A stretch of 21,424 nucleotides of DNA from CAZVWJ01 sp964631325 (lineage in GTDB: Bacteria; T1Sed10-126). The notes under the pieces were generated by a model. The model saw nothing but the letters and a program-made list of their open reading frames with translations. It was not told where the DNA came from and did no database searches. Of the stretch, positions 7,120-16,600 are shown one piece after another (position 1 is the stretch's first letter; each line of letters opens with the position of its first letter). Position numbers and translations under genes: made by a program. Location of the stretch: contig CAZVWJ010000042.1 of NCBI GenBank assembly GCA_964631325.1, forward strand, positions 1 through 21,424, given 5' to 3'.

Positions 7120-9183
7120 ATGAAACAGAGAAAATTTTGGCTAATTCTCCCCGTAATACTTTTTCTCGGGCTTTCCTCAGCCGGTATATATATGTACTAT
7201 AAATTTTCCTCTTCTTTCAGCGGTTATACTTCTCCCCGGACTGTTCTTACTTCCCGCGAGCAGGATTATTTGAACAAAAATGAACCGATTAAAGTAGGTA
7301 TCGATAAAGGTTTTTCACCTTTTGAGTTTGTTAATAATGAGGGTGAAGTGCGCGGTTTGACGGTTGATTATTTAAAACTGATGGCTCTTAAGCTTAACCT
7401 TGAGTTTAAATTTATTCCGGGTACCTGGCACGATTGTATCCAGTGGCTGAAAAATGATAAGATCGACCTTTTAAATAACGTCACTCCAACCGATAAACGC
7501 AGCAGGTTCTTGGATTACACTCGGAGTATTTTTGACCACACTTCTTCAATTTACGTGCTGGACGAAGTGGTAGATGTCAGTAACCTTTATGACCTTAAGG
7601 GCCACCGGGTGGGAATGAAGAAATCGTCTTCAATTATCGGAAAAGTTTCCGCCCGCGAAGGAATTGAAATAGTTCGTTATCCCACTTCGGCCCGGCTATT
7701 AAAAGCGCTTCGTGATCGAGAAGTGGGGGCGGTGATTGATTATGATTATGCCTTCCAGAGAATCTTATTCAAGCAAAAAGCTGAAGATGTAAAACGGGTC
7801 GGGGACTATGTCGGTAAAGAAAAGGGAACTTTTGCCGTGCACAAAGGAGATGAAGTCCTGCTTTCTATCCTGGGAAAAGGAATAAACCAGATATCAAAGC
7901 CAGAGAAACAGGAGCTAATTCGAAAATGGCTGGGGAGTGAATTTGAACAGAAATTTTCTCTGGTAGGACTGTTTGAACGGTATTACCCGTGGTTGTTAGG
8001 AATAGCCGGGTTGATCCTGTTTTTGGCCGGGTGGAATTTTTTCTTACAGCAACGGATCCAGGCCCAGACCCGGGAATTACGCTCCAGTGAAAAACGCTAC
8101 CGCCATCTGTTCAATGATTCACCTATTTCTCTCTGGGAAGAGGATTTTTCCGGTGTAGTCAAATACGTTGAAAAGAAAAAAGATGAAGGAATTGAGGATT
8201 TCTCCGAATATCTCAAGCAACACCCGGAGGAACTAAAAAAAGTTACCAGGAGATTAGAAGTAATCGATGTAAATCAAAGAACTCTTCAACTTTACGAGGC
8301 TTCCGGTAAAGAGGAATTTTTCGAAAAATTCCAAAAAATGCTGCCGAAAGAAGCTTACCCGGCGCTACGAAAACAGGTTGTGGCAATTGCGGAACAAAAG
8401 ACAAATTTTGAAACTGAAACAGTGAATTTAACCCTTGCTGGTGAGCGCAAGGATATTTATATAAAATGGCTCGTCCCTGATAGACCCCAAAAAAAATATT
8501 CACGGGTTTTTGTGGCTATAGTTGATATTTCACGTCGAAAGGAAATCGAACGAGCATTGGAGGAATCTCTGGAAGAAAAGGAAGTTCTTCTCCAGGAAGT
8601 CCATCATCGGGTGAAAAATAATCTTTTTACGATTATCAGTCTCCTGGAAATGCAACTTGAGCAAATAGATGATGTAAAAGCCAATGAACTACTCCGCCAG
8701 AGCGTAAACAGAATTCACACAATGGCACTAATTCATCAAAAAATTTATGCTGAGGAAAAATTTGCTGAGCTTGATTTTGGAGTTTACCTGGAGGAATTGG
8801 TGGAAGATCTAAAGGAATCTACGTTGGGAATAGATCAGCAGGTGGAGATTGAGTATAATTTGGATTTCGCTTCTTTGGAACCGGACTCCTTAATTCCCTG
8901 TGCCCTCTCCGTGAACGAACTGGTAACCAATGCCTTCAGTCACGGATTTACCGATCGAAAAAGTGGTAAGGTTAAAATTGTTTTCAAAGCTAATAATGGT
9001 CAATACAGAATCAGGGTCATGGACAATGGAACCGGGATTGGTCAGGACTTTTCTCTTGATCGCTCTGCCTCTCTGGGCCTGACTTTAGTCTCCCGGCTGG
9101 TTGAAAAACAATTGCAGGGAGAACTAACTTACAGGAATAATGATTGGACTGTCTTTGAAATTACTTTTCCTGCTACCGGTTAA
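7120..9183 (+). CDS. Membrane hybrid sensor histidine kinase: SBP domain, PAS-like, HisKA_2
   Basis: This is a transmembrane sensor kinase. A membrane anchor (about 7-28) is followed by a periplasmic bacterial solute-binding domain of family 3 (about 55-270, with IKVGIDKGFSPFEF and DLLNNVTPTDKRSRFLDYT), related to amino-acid-binding proteins. A second helix (289-310) leads into a divergent PAS-like region (about 325-475). The kinase core is HisKA_2 type: EVHHRVKNNL puts the phospho-accepting histidine at His496, followed by an N box (about 599-610, NELVTNAFSHGF), a DNGTGIG box and a late glycine box (SLGLTLVSRLV). GAGG 7 nt upstream supports the start. No response regulator is adjacent, so the partner is elsewhere. 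The ligand is unknown but is probably a small polar molecule such as an amino acid. Confidence 0.9.
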   Translation: MKQRKFWLILPVILFLGLSSAGIYMYYKFSSSFSGYTSPRTVLTSREQDYLNKNEPIKVGIDKGFSPFEFVNNEGEVRGLTVDYLKLMALKLNLEFKFIPGTWHDCIQWLKNDKIDLLNNVTPTDKRSRFLDYTRSIFDHTSSIYVLDEVVDVSNLYDLKGHRVGMKKSSSIIGKVSAREGIEIVRYPTSARLLKALRDREVGAVIDYDYAFQRILFKQKAEDVKRVGDYVGKEKGTFAVHKGDEVLLSILGKGINQISKPEKQELIRKWLGSEFEQKFSLVGLFERYYPWLLGIAGLILFLAGWNFFLQQRIQAQTRELRSSEKRYRHLFNDSPISLWEEDFSGVVKYVEKKKDEGIEDFSEYLKQHPEELKKVTRRLEVIDVNQRTLQLYEASGKEEFFEKFQKMLPKEAYPALRKQVVAIAEQKTNFETETVNLTLAGERKDIYIKWLVPDRPQKKYSRVFVAIVDISRRKEIERALEESLEEKEVLLQEVHHRVKNNLFTIISLLEMQLEQIDDVKANELLRQSVNRIHTMALIHQKIYAEEKFAELDFGVYLEELVEDLKESTLGIDQQVEIEYNLDFASLEPDSLIPCALSVNELVTNAFSHGFTDRKSGKVKIVFKANNGQYRIRVMDNGTGIGQDFSLDRSASLGLTLVSRLVEKQLQGELTYRNNDWTVFEITFPATG

Positions 9184-9255
9184 TTTTTTAAACTTAAAAA
9201 TTTGTCCGGGGGTTTTTTGTGTAGATCCCGTTTATATGTATGAGTCCCCCTAAAA

Positions 9256-9283
9256 ACTCTTCACCCTCGATGTGGGTTAGAGT
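9256..9283. promoter_or_regulatory. Imperfect dyad in the leader of the sigma-factor operon
   Basis: ACTCT (9256-9260) and AGAGT (9279-9283) form the outer arms, and ACCC (9263-9266) with GGGT (9274-9277) forms inner arms after a small internal mismatch. The dyad ends 23 nt before the sigma-factor ATG, so it could be an operator or an mRNA hairpin affecting initiation. Function is inferred from position only. Confidence 0.35.
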
Positions 9284-9306
9284 GGTCTCATGTATAAAAG
9301 GTAAAT

Positions 9307-9915
9307 ATGGATGTTAGCCAGGGGGAATTATTTCAAAGTGAGGGATATGTTTTGCGTTCTGATGAAGAGTTAATGATGGCTACAGCCGCGGGTAAAATTG
9401 ATGCTTATGAACAATTAGTTGAGCGACATCAAGCGACCGCCCGCGGTGTTGCTTACCGGCTGTTGAAAGATGCGGATAAGGCCGAGGAAGTGGCCCAGGA
9501 AGCTTTTCTTAAAATTTTTGAAGCGGCTGAGCGTTATGAACCGACAGCGACGTTTAAAACTTATCTCTGTCGAGTGGTAAGCCGGCTCTGTTACGACTTG
9601 ACGGCTAAAAACAAACCTGTCTCCCTTGATCCTTTTGCCGGGCCCGAGCAGGAAAATATGCGGGGGACGCCGGAAGACAAACTGCTCCGGCGAGAACAAA
9701 ACAAACAGGTGCGGAGAGCTCTGGAAACGCTTCCGGAACGCCAGAAAATCGCCGTGACTCTCAAATACTCTGCGGACCTCAAGTACCGGGAAATAGCTGA
9801 AGCTATGGAGACTACTGAAAAAGCGGTAGAGCGTCTGCTGGCCCGGGGGAAACGGCGGTTAAAAAAGTTACTCGTAGAACAAGACCAACTATCGATTCAC
9901 CCGGAGGAATTGTAA
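9307..9915 (+). CDS. ECF (RpoE-type) RNA polymerase sigma factor
   Basis: This is an extracytoplasmic-function sigma factor that directs RNA polymerase to stress or envelope promoters. Sigma region 2 spans about residues 30-100, with the conserved DKAEEVAQEAFLKIFEA helix (57-73) and the FKTYLCRVVSRLCYD stretch (83-97). Region 4 spans about 130-187 (ALETLPERQKIAVTLKY, then the YREIAEAMETTEKAVERLL helix-turn-helix). The length of 202 aa is usual. AAAGG 5 nt upstream fixes the ATG. It is the first gene of a six-gene operon and its stop is 2 nt before the anti-sigma ATG, a classic pairing. Such factors usually activate their own operon, so it likely drives the RND pump genes that follow. The organisation parallels CnrH or NccH of metal resistance systems. 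Confidence 0.93.
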   Translation: MDVSQGELFQSEGYVLRSDEELMMATAAGKIDAYEQLVERHQATARGVAYRLLKDADKAEEVAQEAFLKIFEAAERYEPTATFKTYLCRVVSRLCYDLTAKNKPVSLDPFAGPEQENMRGTPEDKLLRREQNKQVRRALETLPERQKIAVTLKYSADLKYREIAEAMETTEKAVERLLARGKRRLKKLLVEQDQLSIHPEEL

Positions 9916-9917
9916 AA

Positions 9918-10406
9918 ATGAACTGCAGGCAGGTGCGCCGTCGGTTGTCCGCTTACCAGGATAATGAGCTTTCCCCCTCCGAAAAGCAAGTGGTGGAGGA
10001 ACATGTGCAGGAGTGTTCCGATTGCGCTGATCTCTACCTGGACTACGAAAAAATGGATCAGCAACTGCGCGATTTTTCGCCGCCGGCAGAACCGGCTGAT
10101 TTTACCGACCGGGTGATGAATGAGGTGCGGGCGGCAAACCGGCACAGCCGGTGGCGTAATATCTGTCGTCAGGGTGTCCTGGCCGCGACGGTGTTAATCG
10201 GGGTTTTGCTGGGTACCTGGCTGGCAATTAATCTTAACAGCCGGCTCGAACAAAACAGTATGTCTACTTCTGTCACTTCAACCTCTGCTAATAATCCTTC
10301 CCTGACCGCTGATAGTTCACCGGCGGAACCTTTTTCCGAAGATGACGTTAACACTTTATCAGTTCGTTTTGCCCGGGCGGAAGCGGGAGCGGTTGGTTCC
10401 CGATGA
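9918..10406 (+). CDS. Zinc-finger (zf-HC2) transmembrane anti-sigma factor
   Basis: This protein is expected to bind and inhibit the sigma factor encoded just upstream. The N-terminus has the ZAS/zf-HC2 signature: Cys3, then His29, Cys33 and Cys36 in the H-x3-C-x2-C arrangement (EEHVQECSDC). One membrane helix at about 86-106 (GVLAATVLIGVLLGTWLAINL in two parts: GVLAATVLIGV and LLGTWLAINL) separates the cytoplasmic inhibitor domain from a short Ser/Thr-rich periplasmic tail of about 55 residues. The GGAGG binding site (9903-9907) lies inside the end of the sigma gene, and the gene's stop overlaps the next start as ATGA, so all three regulatory proteins are translationally coupled. Release probably depends on the periplasmic partner or on regulated proteolysis. 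Confidence 0.9.
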   Translation: MNCRQVRRRLSAYQDNELSPSEKQVVEEHVQECSDCADLYLDYEKMDQQLRDFSPPAEPADFTDRVMNEVRAANRHSRWRNICRQGVLAATVLIGVLLGTWLAINLNSRLEQNSMSTSVTSTSANNPSLTADSSPAEPFSEDDVNTLSVRFARAEAGAVGSR

Positions 10407-10972
10407 AGGATTGGAAAACTTTTGGCCTCGGCCTCTCTATTGGGCTTAATATCGCTTTTCTTGCCGTCTGGGGTTTTTTTGTGCTGGAAGACGTTTTCGA
10501 AGGACCCCGGGACTGGCACAAAAAAAAGTTTCATGATCGCCGGCACCGGGAACAACGCAAACACCATGGGATTGGCTGGCATTTTTATCACCGGGAGCTT
10601 GACGTTTCGGACTCCCAGTGGAAAAAAATCAAACCCCGCATGCAGCGGTTTCACCGAAAGGCTTATCAAATTTGCCAGAAAATTGGCCGGTTGAGAAATG
10701 AGCTGTTGACGCAGATCGGTAAGCAAAACCCGGCCCGGGAAAAAATCCGGCAACTCAAGGAAGAGATAGTCAAGCTCCGGCGCCAGAAACAGGAACTCAG
10801 TGTAAAGTATTTTCGGAACAAGCGAGAAGTTTTGAACCCCCAGCAACAGCATCGCTTTTTTCGTTTTTTACAGCGAAAACCGCGCTGTGAGGAACACGAG
10901 AAGTTCCTTGAGGAAGAAAAACGTGATGCTCAGGGAAAGTGGAGAAGACGCCGGTTAAAGGACAGTAATTGA
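10403..10972 (+). CDS. Spy/CpxP/CnrX-like membrane-anchored periplasmic sensor, His-rich
   Basis: The protein is probably a periplasmic modulator of the sigma/anti-sigma pair. An uncleaved N-terminal anchor (about 7-27) is followed by a histidine-rich juxtamembrane segment with seven His between 39 and 63. A long amphipathic helical region follows (about 68-156), with degenerate LTxxQ-type motifs (LDVSDSQW at 66-73 and LNPQQQHRF at 144-152) typical of Spy, CpxP, ZraP and CnrX relatives. The C-terminal tail is very basic. In CnrX, N-terminal histidines bind nickel or cobalt and trigger sigma release. The similar placement here suggests metal or envelope-stress sensing, but this is inference. 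It overlaps the anti-sigma gene by 4 nt (ATGA) and the next gene by 1 nt (TGATG). Confidence 0.75.
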   Translation: MKDWKTFGLGLSIGLNIAFLAVWGFFVLEDVFEGPRDWHKKKFHDRRHREQRKHHGIGWHFYHRELDVSDSQWKKIKPRMQRFHRKAYQICQKIGRLRNELLTQIGKQNPAREKIRQLKEEIVKLRRQKQELSVKYFRNKREVLNPQQQHRFFRFLQRKPRCEEHEKFLEEEKRDAQGKWRRRRLKDSN

Positions 10973-12378
10973 TGCGGCTGAACTGGCAAAAATTTTTAGG
11001 TATCATTGTCGTTTTAGCTTGCCTGGGCGGCGTCCTGCTCGTGGGGTGCACTCATCGGCAAGCCCGGGTTGATTCGCCGGTGGCTGAGATAAATACGTTT
11101 TCTGCCGTGGGTGGAGATACTGTGCCCCGGCGCTGGTGGAAAGCTTTTGACGATTCAATTCTCGATTACCTCGTTCGCAGGGCTCTCCGGGGTAATCTTT
11201 CCCTGAAACAGAGCTGGAACCGGCTGGCCGAGGCCCGCGCCCAGGTCCGGAGCGAGAGTAGTGAACTGTGGCCTTCCGTTGACGTGACCGCCGGCTATTC
11301 TAAGCGAAAAAGCCGGCAGAGCGGAGTAACTAACACTTCCGAAAGTAAGGAACTTGGTCTGTCCGCCGGCTACGAGCTGGATTTGTGGGGAAAAATCCAA
11401 TCCTCAGTTGAAGCCGCTCGCTACGGGACAAAAGCCTCCCGCCAGGACTTGCGAGCGGCGGCGATTTCACTGGTTTCTGAAGTTACCCTGACCTGGTTCC
11501 AACTGGTTGAGAATTACGCCCGGAAATATACTCTCCGGGAACAACTGGAAACAAATAAAAAGGTTTTAAAGCTGGTAAAAACCCGGTTCAAGCACGGCAA
11601 AGTGCGAGCCTCGGATGTCCTCCGCCAGCGCAATTTGCTCGCTTCAACCCGGGAAAGATTGGAGGGCGTGATTACCTTCATTCGGGTGCTGGAACACAAG
11701 CTGGCCGTGTTAGTTGGCCGGGTCCCGAATAACCAGGTTAATCCCGTCCGAATCAGTCTGCCTGAAATGCCCGACTTCCCCGAGACCGGTGTCCCCTCCG
11801 AGGTGATTAATCGTCGCCCGGACGTTCGTTCGGCTTTCCTGCAGGTAAAAGCGGCTGACCGGTCGGTTGCCGCCGCGCTGGCTGCTCGCTATCCTCGTTT
11901 TTCAATCAGCGGCGGGCTCAGTACTTCGGCCGGCGAGGGAGTGACTCTGTTTGATGAATGGCTCCAGCGACTTGCGGCCGACCTTGCCCTGCCTCTGCTG
12001 GACGGCGGGGCTCGCCAGGCCCGGATCAGCCGCTCCCGGGCCGTTCTTGCCCGGCGGATAAATGCTTACCACGAGTCCATTTTGACCGCTTACCGGGAAA
12101 TTGAGAATGCAATCGAGCGAGAAAAACAGCAGAAAAAACAGCTTGCCTTACTCCGGGAACGGCTAAAAAATGAGCGCCAGACAGTTGTTCGTCTGCGCAG
12201 TCAGTATTTAAACGGGACGACAAACTACCTCGACGTGCTTAACGCCCTGGAGAGTAAACAACAACTGGAACGCAACCTCGTCTCCGCCCGTCGCCAACTG
12301 CTCGAGCACCGGGTCGCCCTGTACAGGGCCCTTGCCGGCGGCTTCAAGCTCAATGAAAAAATATTTACGAACAAATAA
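10972..12378 (+). CDS. Outer-membrane efflux lipoprotein, TolC/OprM/CusC family
   Basis: This is the outer-membrane channel of the tripartite pump. A lipoprotein signal peptide ends in the lipobox LLVGC with Cys26 as the lipidated residue. The rest has the two internally repeated OEP domains of NodT/OprM-type factors: PRRWWKAFDDSILDYLVRRA near the start, the SAGYELDLWGK motif, then VPSEVINRRPDVRSAFLQVK opening the second half and LPLLDGGARQARI. At 468 aa it has the normal length. I chose ATG 10972, which overlaps the previous stop (TGATG) with AAAGGA about 9 nt upstream, over the TTG one codon earlier. It is followed after 44 nt by the membrane fusion protein gene. Confidence 0.93.
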   Translation: MRLNWQKFLGIIVVLACLGGVLLVGCTHRQARVDSPVAEINTFSAVGGDTVPRRWWKAFDDSILDYLVRRALRGNLSLKQSWNRLAEARAQVRSESSELWPSVDVTAGYSKRKSRQSGVTNTSESKELGLSAGYELDLWGKIQSSVEAARYGTKASRQDLRAAAISLVSEVTLTWFQLVENYARKYTLREQLETNKKVLKLVKTRFKHGKVRASDVLRQRNLLASTRERLEGVITFIRVLEHKLAVLVGRVPNNQVNPVRISLPEMPDFPETGVPSEVINRRPDVRSAFLQVKAADRSVAAALAARYPRFSISGGLSTSAGEGVTLFDEWLQRLAADLALPLLDGGARQARISRSRAVLARRINAYHESILTAYREIENAIEREKQQKKQLALLRERLKNERQTVVRLRSQYLNGTTNYLDVLNALESKQQLERNLVSARRQLLEHRVALYRALAGGFKLNEKIFTNK

Positions 12379-12390
12379 ATTCTAAAATCA

Positions 12391-12408
12391 AGTGAGGTAA
12401 ATTTCACT
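12391..12408 (+). promoter_or_regulatory. Small hairpin between channel and adaptor genes
   Basis: AGTGA (12391-12395) and TCACT (12404-12408) flank an 8-nt loop in the 44-nt gap. The only Shine-Dalgarno-like sequence (GAGG, 12394-12397) falls in this hairpin and lies about 25 nt before the GTG start, so structure could tune adaptor translation. This is a weak call. Confidence 0.25.
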
Positions 12409-12422
12409 ATTACATTAACCGG

Positions 12423-13691
12423 GTGTTCAAGCCGATGAATGAAACTAATTCAACTCAACCGGAGAATAACAACGGGAAGTTGGGCTGGGGCTTAACGCTG
12501 TTGATCTGTTTTCTTATTCTGGCTGTCGGCGCTGGCTTAGTTGTGCTTGTGTTTTACACTGAGCCGGGCACGAGCCGGGGTGGCCGCCCGGAGCCGGGAG
12601 CGACTGTGGTTGCTACAACCAAAACCAGCCGCGGCACTTACCGCCCCCGGATTGAGGCGATGGGCACGGTTAAGGCCGCCCGGTCCGTTAACCTCCAGCC
12701 CCGGGTGAGCGGAAAAGTTATTAAACGTTACGACAGTTTTCAGGCCGGTGGTTTCGTGGAGCAGGGGGATACGCTAATAAAAATTGATCCGCGTGATTAT
12801 CGGAATACGCTTGCTCAACGCCGCAGTGCTCTCCGCAAGGCTCGTTCCCAGTTGGAAATTGAACTGGGCCAGCAGGAAGTTGCCCGGGAGGAGTTTCAAC
12901 TGCTGGATGAAAAAATTTCCGCGGAGAACAAAAATCTTGTGTTGCGGAAGCCCCAGTTGAAGTCGGCCCGCGCTACACTTGAATCCGCCCGCGCTGCCTT
13001 GAAACAGGCCCAGCTCGACCTCGCTCGCACTTCCGTGGAAGCCCCTTTTAACGCTCATGTTCTCAGTCGAGCGGTCAGCCGTGGTTCCCAGGTCTCGCCG
13101 GGAACTAACCTGGGGCGGTTGGTCGGAATTGACAAATACTGGGTCGATGTCAAAATACCCGTCGCCGAGCTCCGCTGGTTGAATATCCCGGAAACCAGCG
13201 ATGTTACCGGTTCCCCCGCCCGGATCTTCGATCGCTCGGCCTGGGGTGAAGAAAAATACAGGACCGGCCGGGTGGCCCGGTTTATCGGCGAGCTGGGGGA
13301 GAAGTCTCGCCTGGCCACTGTCCGGCTGAGTGTTCGAGACCCCCTGGGCAGAGTCTCTACAACTGCTGATTCACCGGCCCTGGTAATCGGTTCGTATGTT
13401 CGGGCCGAAATTATCGGCCGGCCGTTTGAAAATATTGTCAGGCTGAAACGGGAATACGTGCGTGCGGAGAATCAAGTCTGGTTGTTGAAGGATAAAAAAC
13501 TGGTGATTCAGCCCGTTGAAATCGTTTATCGTGATCCGGATTACGCTTACGTCAGTTCCGGGCTCAGCGGTGGGGAACAGGTGGTTACTTCCAGTCTTTC
13601 GACCGTGGTAGAAGGAATGAAGTTAAAACGGAAAAGTAGTTCAAGAGCTGGGCAAGCTGACACTGAGTCTGACTCCGGGGGCAGTCTGTAA
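12423..13691 (+). CDS. RND periplasmic adaptor (membrane fusion protein, AcrA/HlyD type)
   Basis: This adaptor links the inner-membrane pump to the outer-membrane channel. A single N-terminal hydrophobic helix (about 24-46) looks like an uncleaved anchor, since no lipobox is visible. A lipoyl/barrel-sandwich half follows (SVNLQPRVSGKVIKRY, then FVEQGDTLIKIDPRDY). A helical hairpin of about residues 125-200 comes next, then the return strand LARTSVEAPFNAHVLSR and the beta-barrel and membrane-proximal domains. The C-terminal 20 residues are polar and Ser-rich. The start is uncertain: GTG 12423 and ATG 12435 are in frame and neither has a good binding site. The stop at 13691 directly abuts the pump ATG, which implies coupled translation and a stoichiometric complex. 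Confidence 0.93.
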   Translation: MFKPMNETNSTQPENNNGKLGWGLTLLICFLILAVGAGLVVLVFYTEPGTSRGGRPEPGATVVATTKTSRGTYRPRIEAMGTVKAARSVNLQPRVSGKVIKRYDSFQAGGFVEQGDTLIKIDPRDYRNTLAQRRSALRKARSQLEIELGQQEVAREEFQLLDEKISAENKNLVLRKPQLKSARATLESARAALKQAQLDLARTSVEAPFNAHVLSRAVSRGSQVSPGTNLGRLVGIDKYWVDVKIPVAELRWLNIPETSDVTGSPARIFDRSAWGEEKYRTGRVARFIGELGEKSRLATVRLSVRDPLGRVSTTADSPALVIGSYVRAEIIGRPFENIVRLKREYVRAENQVWLLKDKKLVIQPVEIVYRDPDYAYVSSGLSGGEQVVTSSLSTVVEGMKLKRKSSSRAGQADTESDSGGSL

Positions 13692-16600
13692 ATGAGCGAA
13701 GCTGGCCCCGCAGGTAACGACCGCGAAAACACCGGGATATTCAGCCCGATCCGGTGGATGGTTGAGAACCATATTGCTCCGAATTTGTTGATGATTATTT
13801 TACTGGTCGGCGGGGTCTGGATGTATTTTAACATCCAGAAGGAGATGATGCCCGAGGCCACCCTGGATATAGTCACCGTCAGCGTGCGTTACCCGGGGAC
13901 CTCGCCCACTGAAGTTGAACAGGGTGTCCTCCTGCCGGTTGAAGAAGCGCTCCAGGGACTCCAGGGAGTTAAAGAAATGACCTCGACCGCCCGCGAGGGG
14001 TCGGGCCGAATTACCCTGGAGCTGCTGAGTGGTGTTAATCGCCAGAAAGTTTACCAGGATATCGAACAGGAAGTTAACCGAATTCGCACCTTCCCGGAGG
14101 ACGCCGAGGAACCCGAGGTTGATTTGCGCACCATTCAGCGCGACGTGATGGAGGTCGGAATTTATGGTGACGTAAGTTCCAGGAGCTTGCGTAAGCTGGC
14201 GGAACGGCTCCGGGATACCTTGCTTCAGCACTCCGCCATCACCCAGTTAGAGATCAGTCACGTTCCTGAATACGTCACTCACGCTGATATTTCCCAGAAA
14301 AAACTACGGGCTCACAATCTCACCCTCTCGGGAATTGCCCGGCAGATAGAAAATTCCAGCCGCGATTTTCCGGCCGGCGATATTGAGACCGCTAACGGTG
14401 AATTATTACTGCGGATAAAAGAACGTCGAAAACTGGCCGAAGAATTTTCCAGGGTGCCGATCATAACTACTCCGGCCGGCGCTCAATTAACCCTGGCTGA
14501 TCTGGGGGAGGTAAACGACGGTTTTGAAGAGTCGGCTTTTTACTCCGGTTATAACGGGAAGGAATCAGTCCAGGTTGAAATTTTTCGCGTCGGGAAGCAG
14601 TCGCCGCTGGAGATCGCCGCGGCCGTAAAATCCACCCTGGCTGAGTTCAAACAGAGCCTCCCCAGGGGAGTTAAGGTGCGGATCGACAGTAACCACGCGG
14701 AGATGTATGGCCAGCGCTTGTCACTGCTCGGGAAAAATGGTCTAATCGGGATGATCATTGTCCTCTGTGTACTCAGCCTGTTCCTGGAAATCAGGCTGGC
14801 CCTCTGGGTGATGATGGGCATGGCGGTCTCCTTCGTGGGCGCCTTTCTTTTTCTCCCCCTGTGGGCGGTAAGTTTTAACATGGTCTCCATGTTTGCCTTC
14901 CTGGTTGTCCTGGGGATTGTCGTTGACGATGCGATTGTGGTCGGGGAAAATGTCTACGAATACCGTCGCCGGGGCTACGATCTAATTACTGCCGCGGTCA
15001 AAGGCACCCAAAATATTGCCGGCCCGGTAGTCTTCAGTATTCTTACCAACATCGTTGCGTTTGTGCCGTTGATGTTTATTCCCGGAGTGATGGGCAAGTT
15101 CTGGTGGCCGATCCCCGCCGTCGTAATTACCGTTCTCTTGATTTCCCTGCTGGAAGCCCTCTATATTCTTCCCGCTCATCTTGCTCACACTTCCGAGGAA
15201 CCCTGGACTCAACCCGGGCAGGTCCTGCATAATTCCCAGCAAAAATTTGCCGCCTGGTTTCACTGGGCGGTCAACAAATACTACCGGCCCCTGCTGGAAG
15301 TCAGTGTTGCTAACCGGTATGTGGTCCTGGTCCTGGCAGTTGTTCTTTTAGGAGTAGTTGGAGGGTATGCAACCAGCGATCACATGAGCATGATTATGAT
15401 GCCCGAGGTTGGTTCGGACGAAATTGAAGCGGGCGCTACTTTGCCCGAGGATACGACCAGGAAACGCGCTCTTGAAGTTGCCCGTGAATTGTCCAGCCGG
15501 ACTCTCCGGATGTTCGAAGAACATAATTTACAGGATTCGGCGGAAGGGGTTTCAACCCATATCTGGGGGACACATGTGGAAGCGGAAATTATAATGAACC
15601 CGCCCGGGGAGCGAAAAATGTCCGTCCGGGAAGTCGCCGCTCTCTGGCGGCGAGAAGTGGGAGATATCCCCGGAGTTCAGAACTTATCCTTTGAGACCAG
15701 TGGGGGCCCCGGCGGCTGGCGCGACGATATTTCCGTCGATCTCAGCCATTCCGACATTGAGACCCTGGAGCAGGCCAGCCAGGTATTTTTCCGGCGGCTG
15801 GAGGAATTTGATGCCACCAGGGATGTAAATGATAATTACGAGTTAGGTAAACGCCAGTTTGATTTTCATCTTCTGCCCGCGGGCCGGCGGCTGGGTTTGA
15901 CTGCCACGGAAGTCGGCCGCCAGGTTCGCTCCTCTTTTTACGGGGTGGAAGCTCTTACCCTTCTGCGGGGAACAAATGAGGTCGAGGTCCGGGCCAAGCT
16001 CCCTGAAACAGAAAGAGACAGCCTGTATGACCTCCGCAACTTGATGATTCATACTTCCTCCGGTGGAGAAATACCGCTCTATGATATTGCTAAGGTAAAA
16101 AAAGGGCGGGCTTATACTTCAATTGATAGAAGAAATGGCCGGCGGATAATTAACGTTGGTGGGGATGTGGAACCACGACGCGAAACCAGCCGGGTGCTTA
16201 CCGCTCTCAAGCAAAAAGTTCTGCCCCGGATTAGAGATGAATTTCCCGGTCTGACCTGGACGTTCGAGGGGATGCAAGCTGAAATGCGCGAGTCCACGCA
16301 AACCCTGTGGGGTGGGTTTATTCTTGCTATGCTGGTTGTTTATGGCCTGCTGGCGATTGCCTTTGAAAGTTACATTCAGCCTTTTATTGTCATGGCCGGA
16401 ATTCCCTTCGGAATTATCGGGGCGGTCCTCGGCCATATTTTACTTGGTTATAATCTTTCCTTGATTAGCGTGATGGGAGTGATCGGGCTCTCCGGGATCG
16501 TGGTCAACGATTCCCTGATAATGATTGATTACGCCAATCGTCAGCGCCGGGATGATGGGGCCCACGAGGCAATCATTGAGGCCGGGGTCCGTCGTTTCCG

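Noticed and set aside
9202..9238. Possible sigma-70 promoter (TTGTCC and TATATG) before the ECF sigma gene
   Set aside because: The spacing between the two elements is 25 nt, far from the usual 16-18.
10169..10852. 227-codon minus-strand frame opposite the anti-sigma and sensor genes
   Set aside because: It is antisense to two well-supported genes with overlapping start/stop coupling, and its translation resembles no family. It is treated as a shadow frame.
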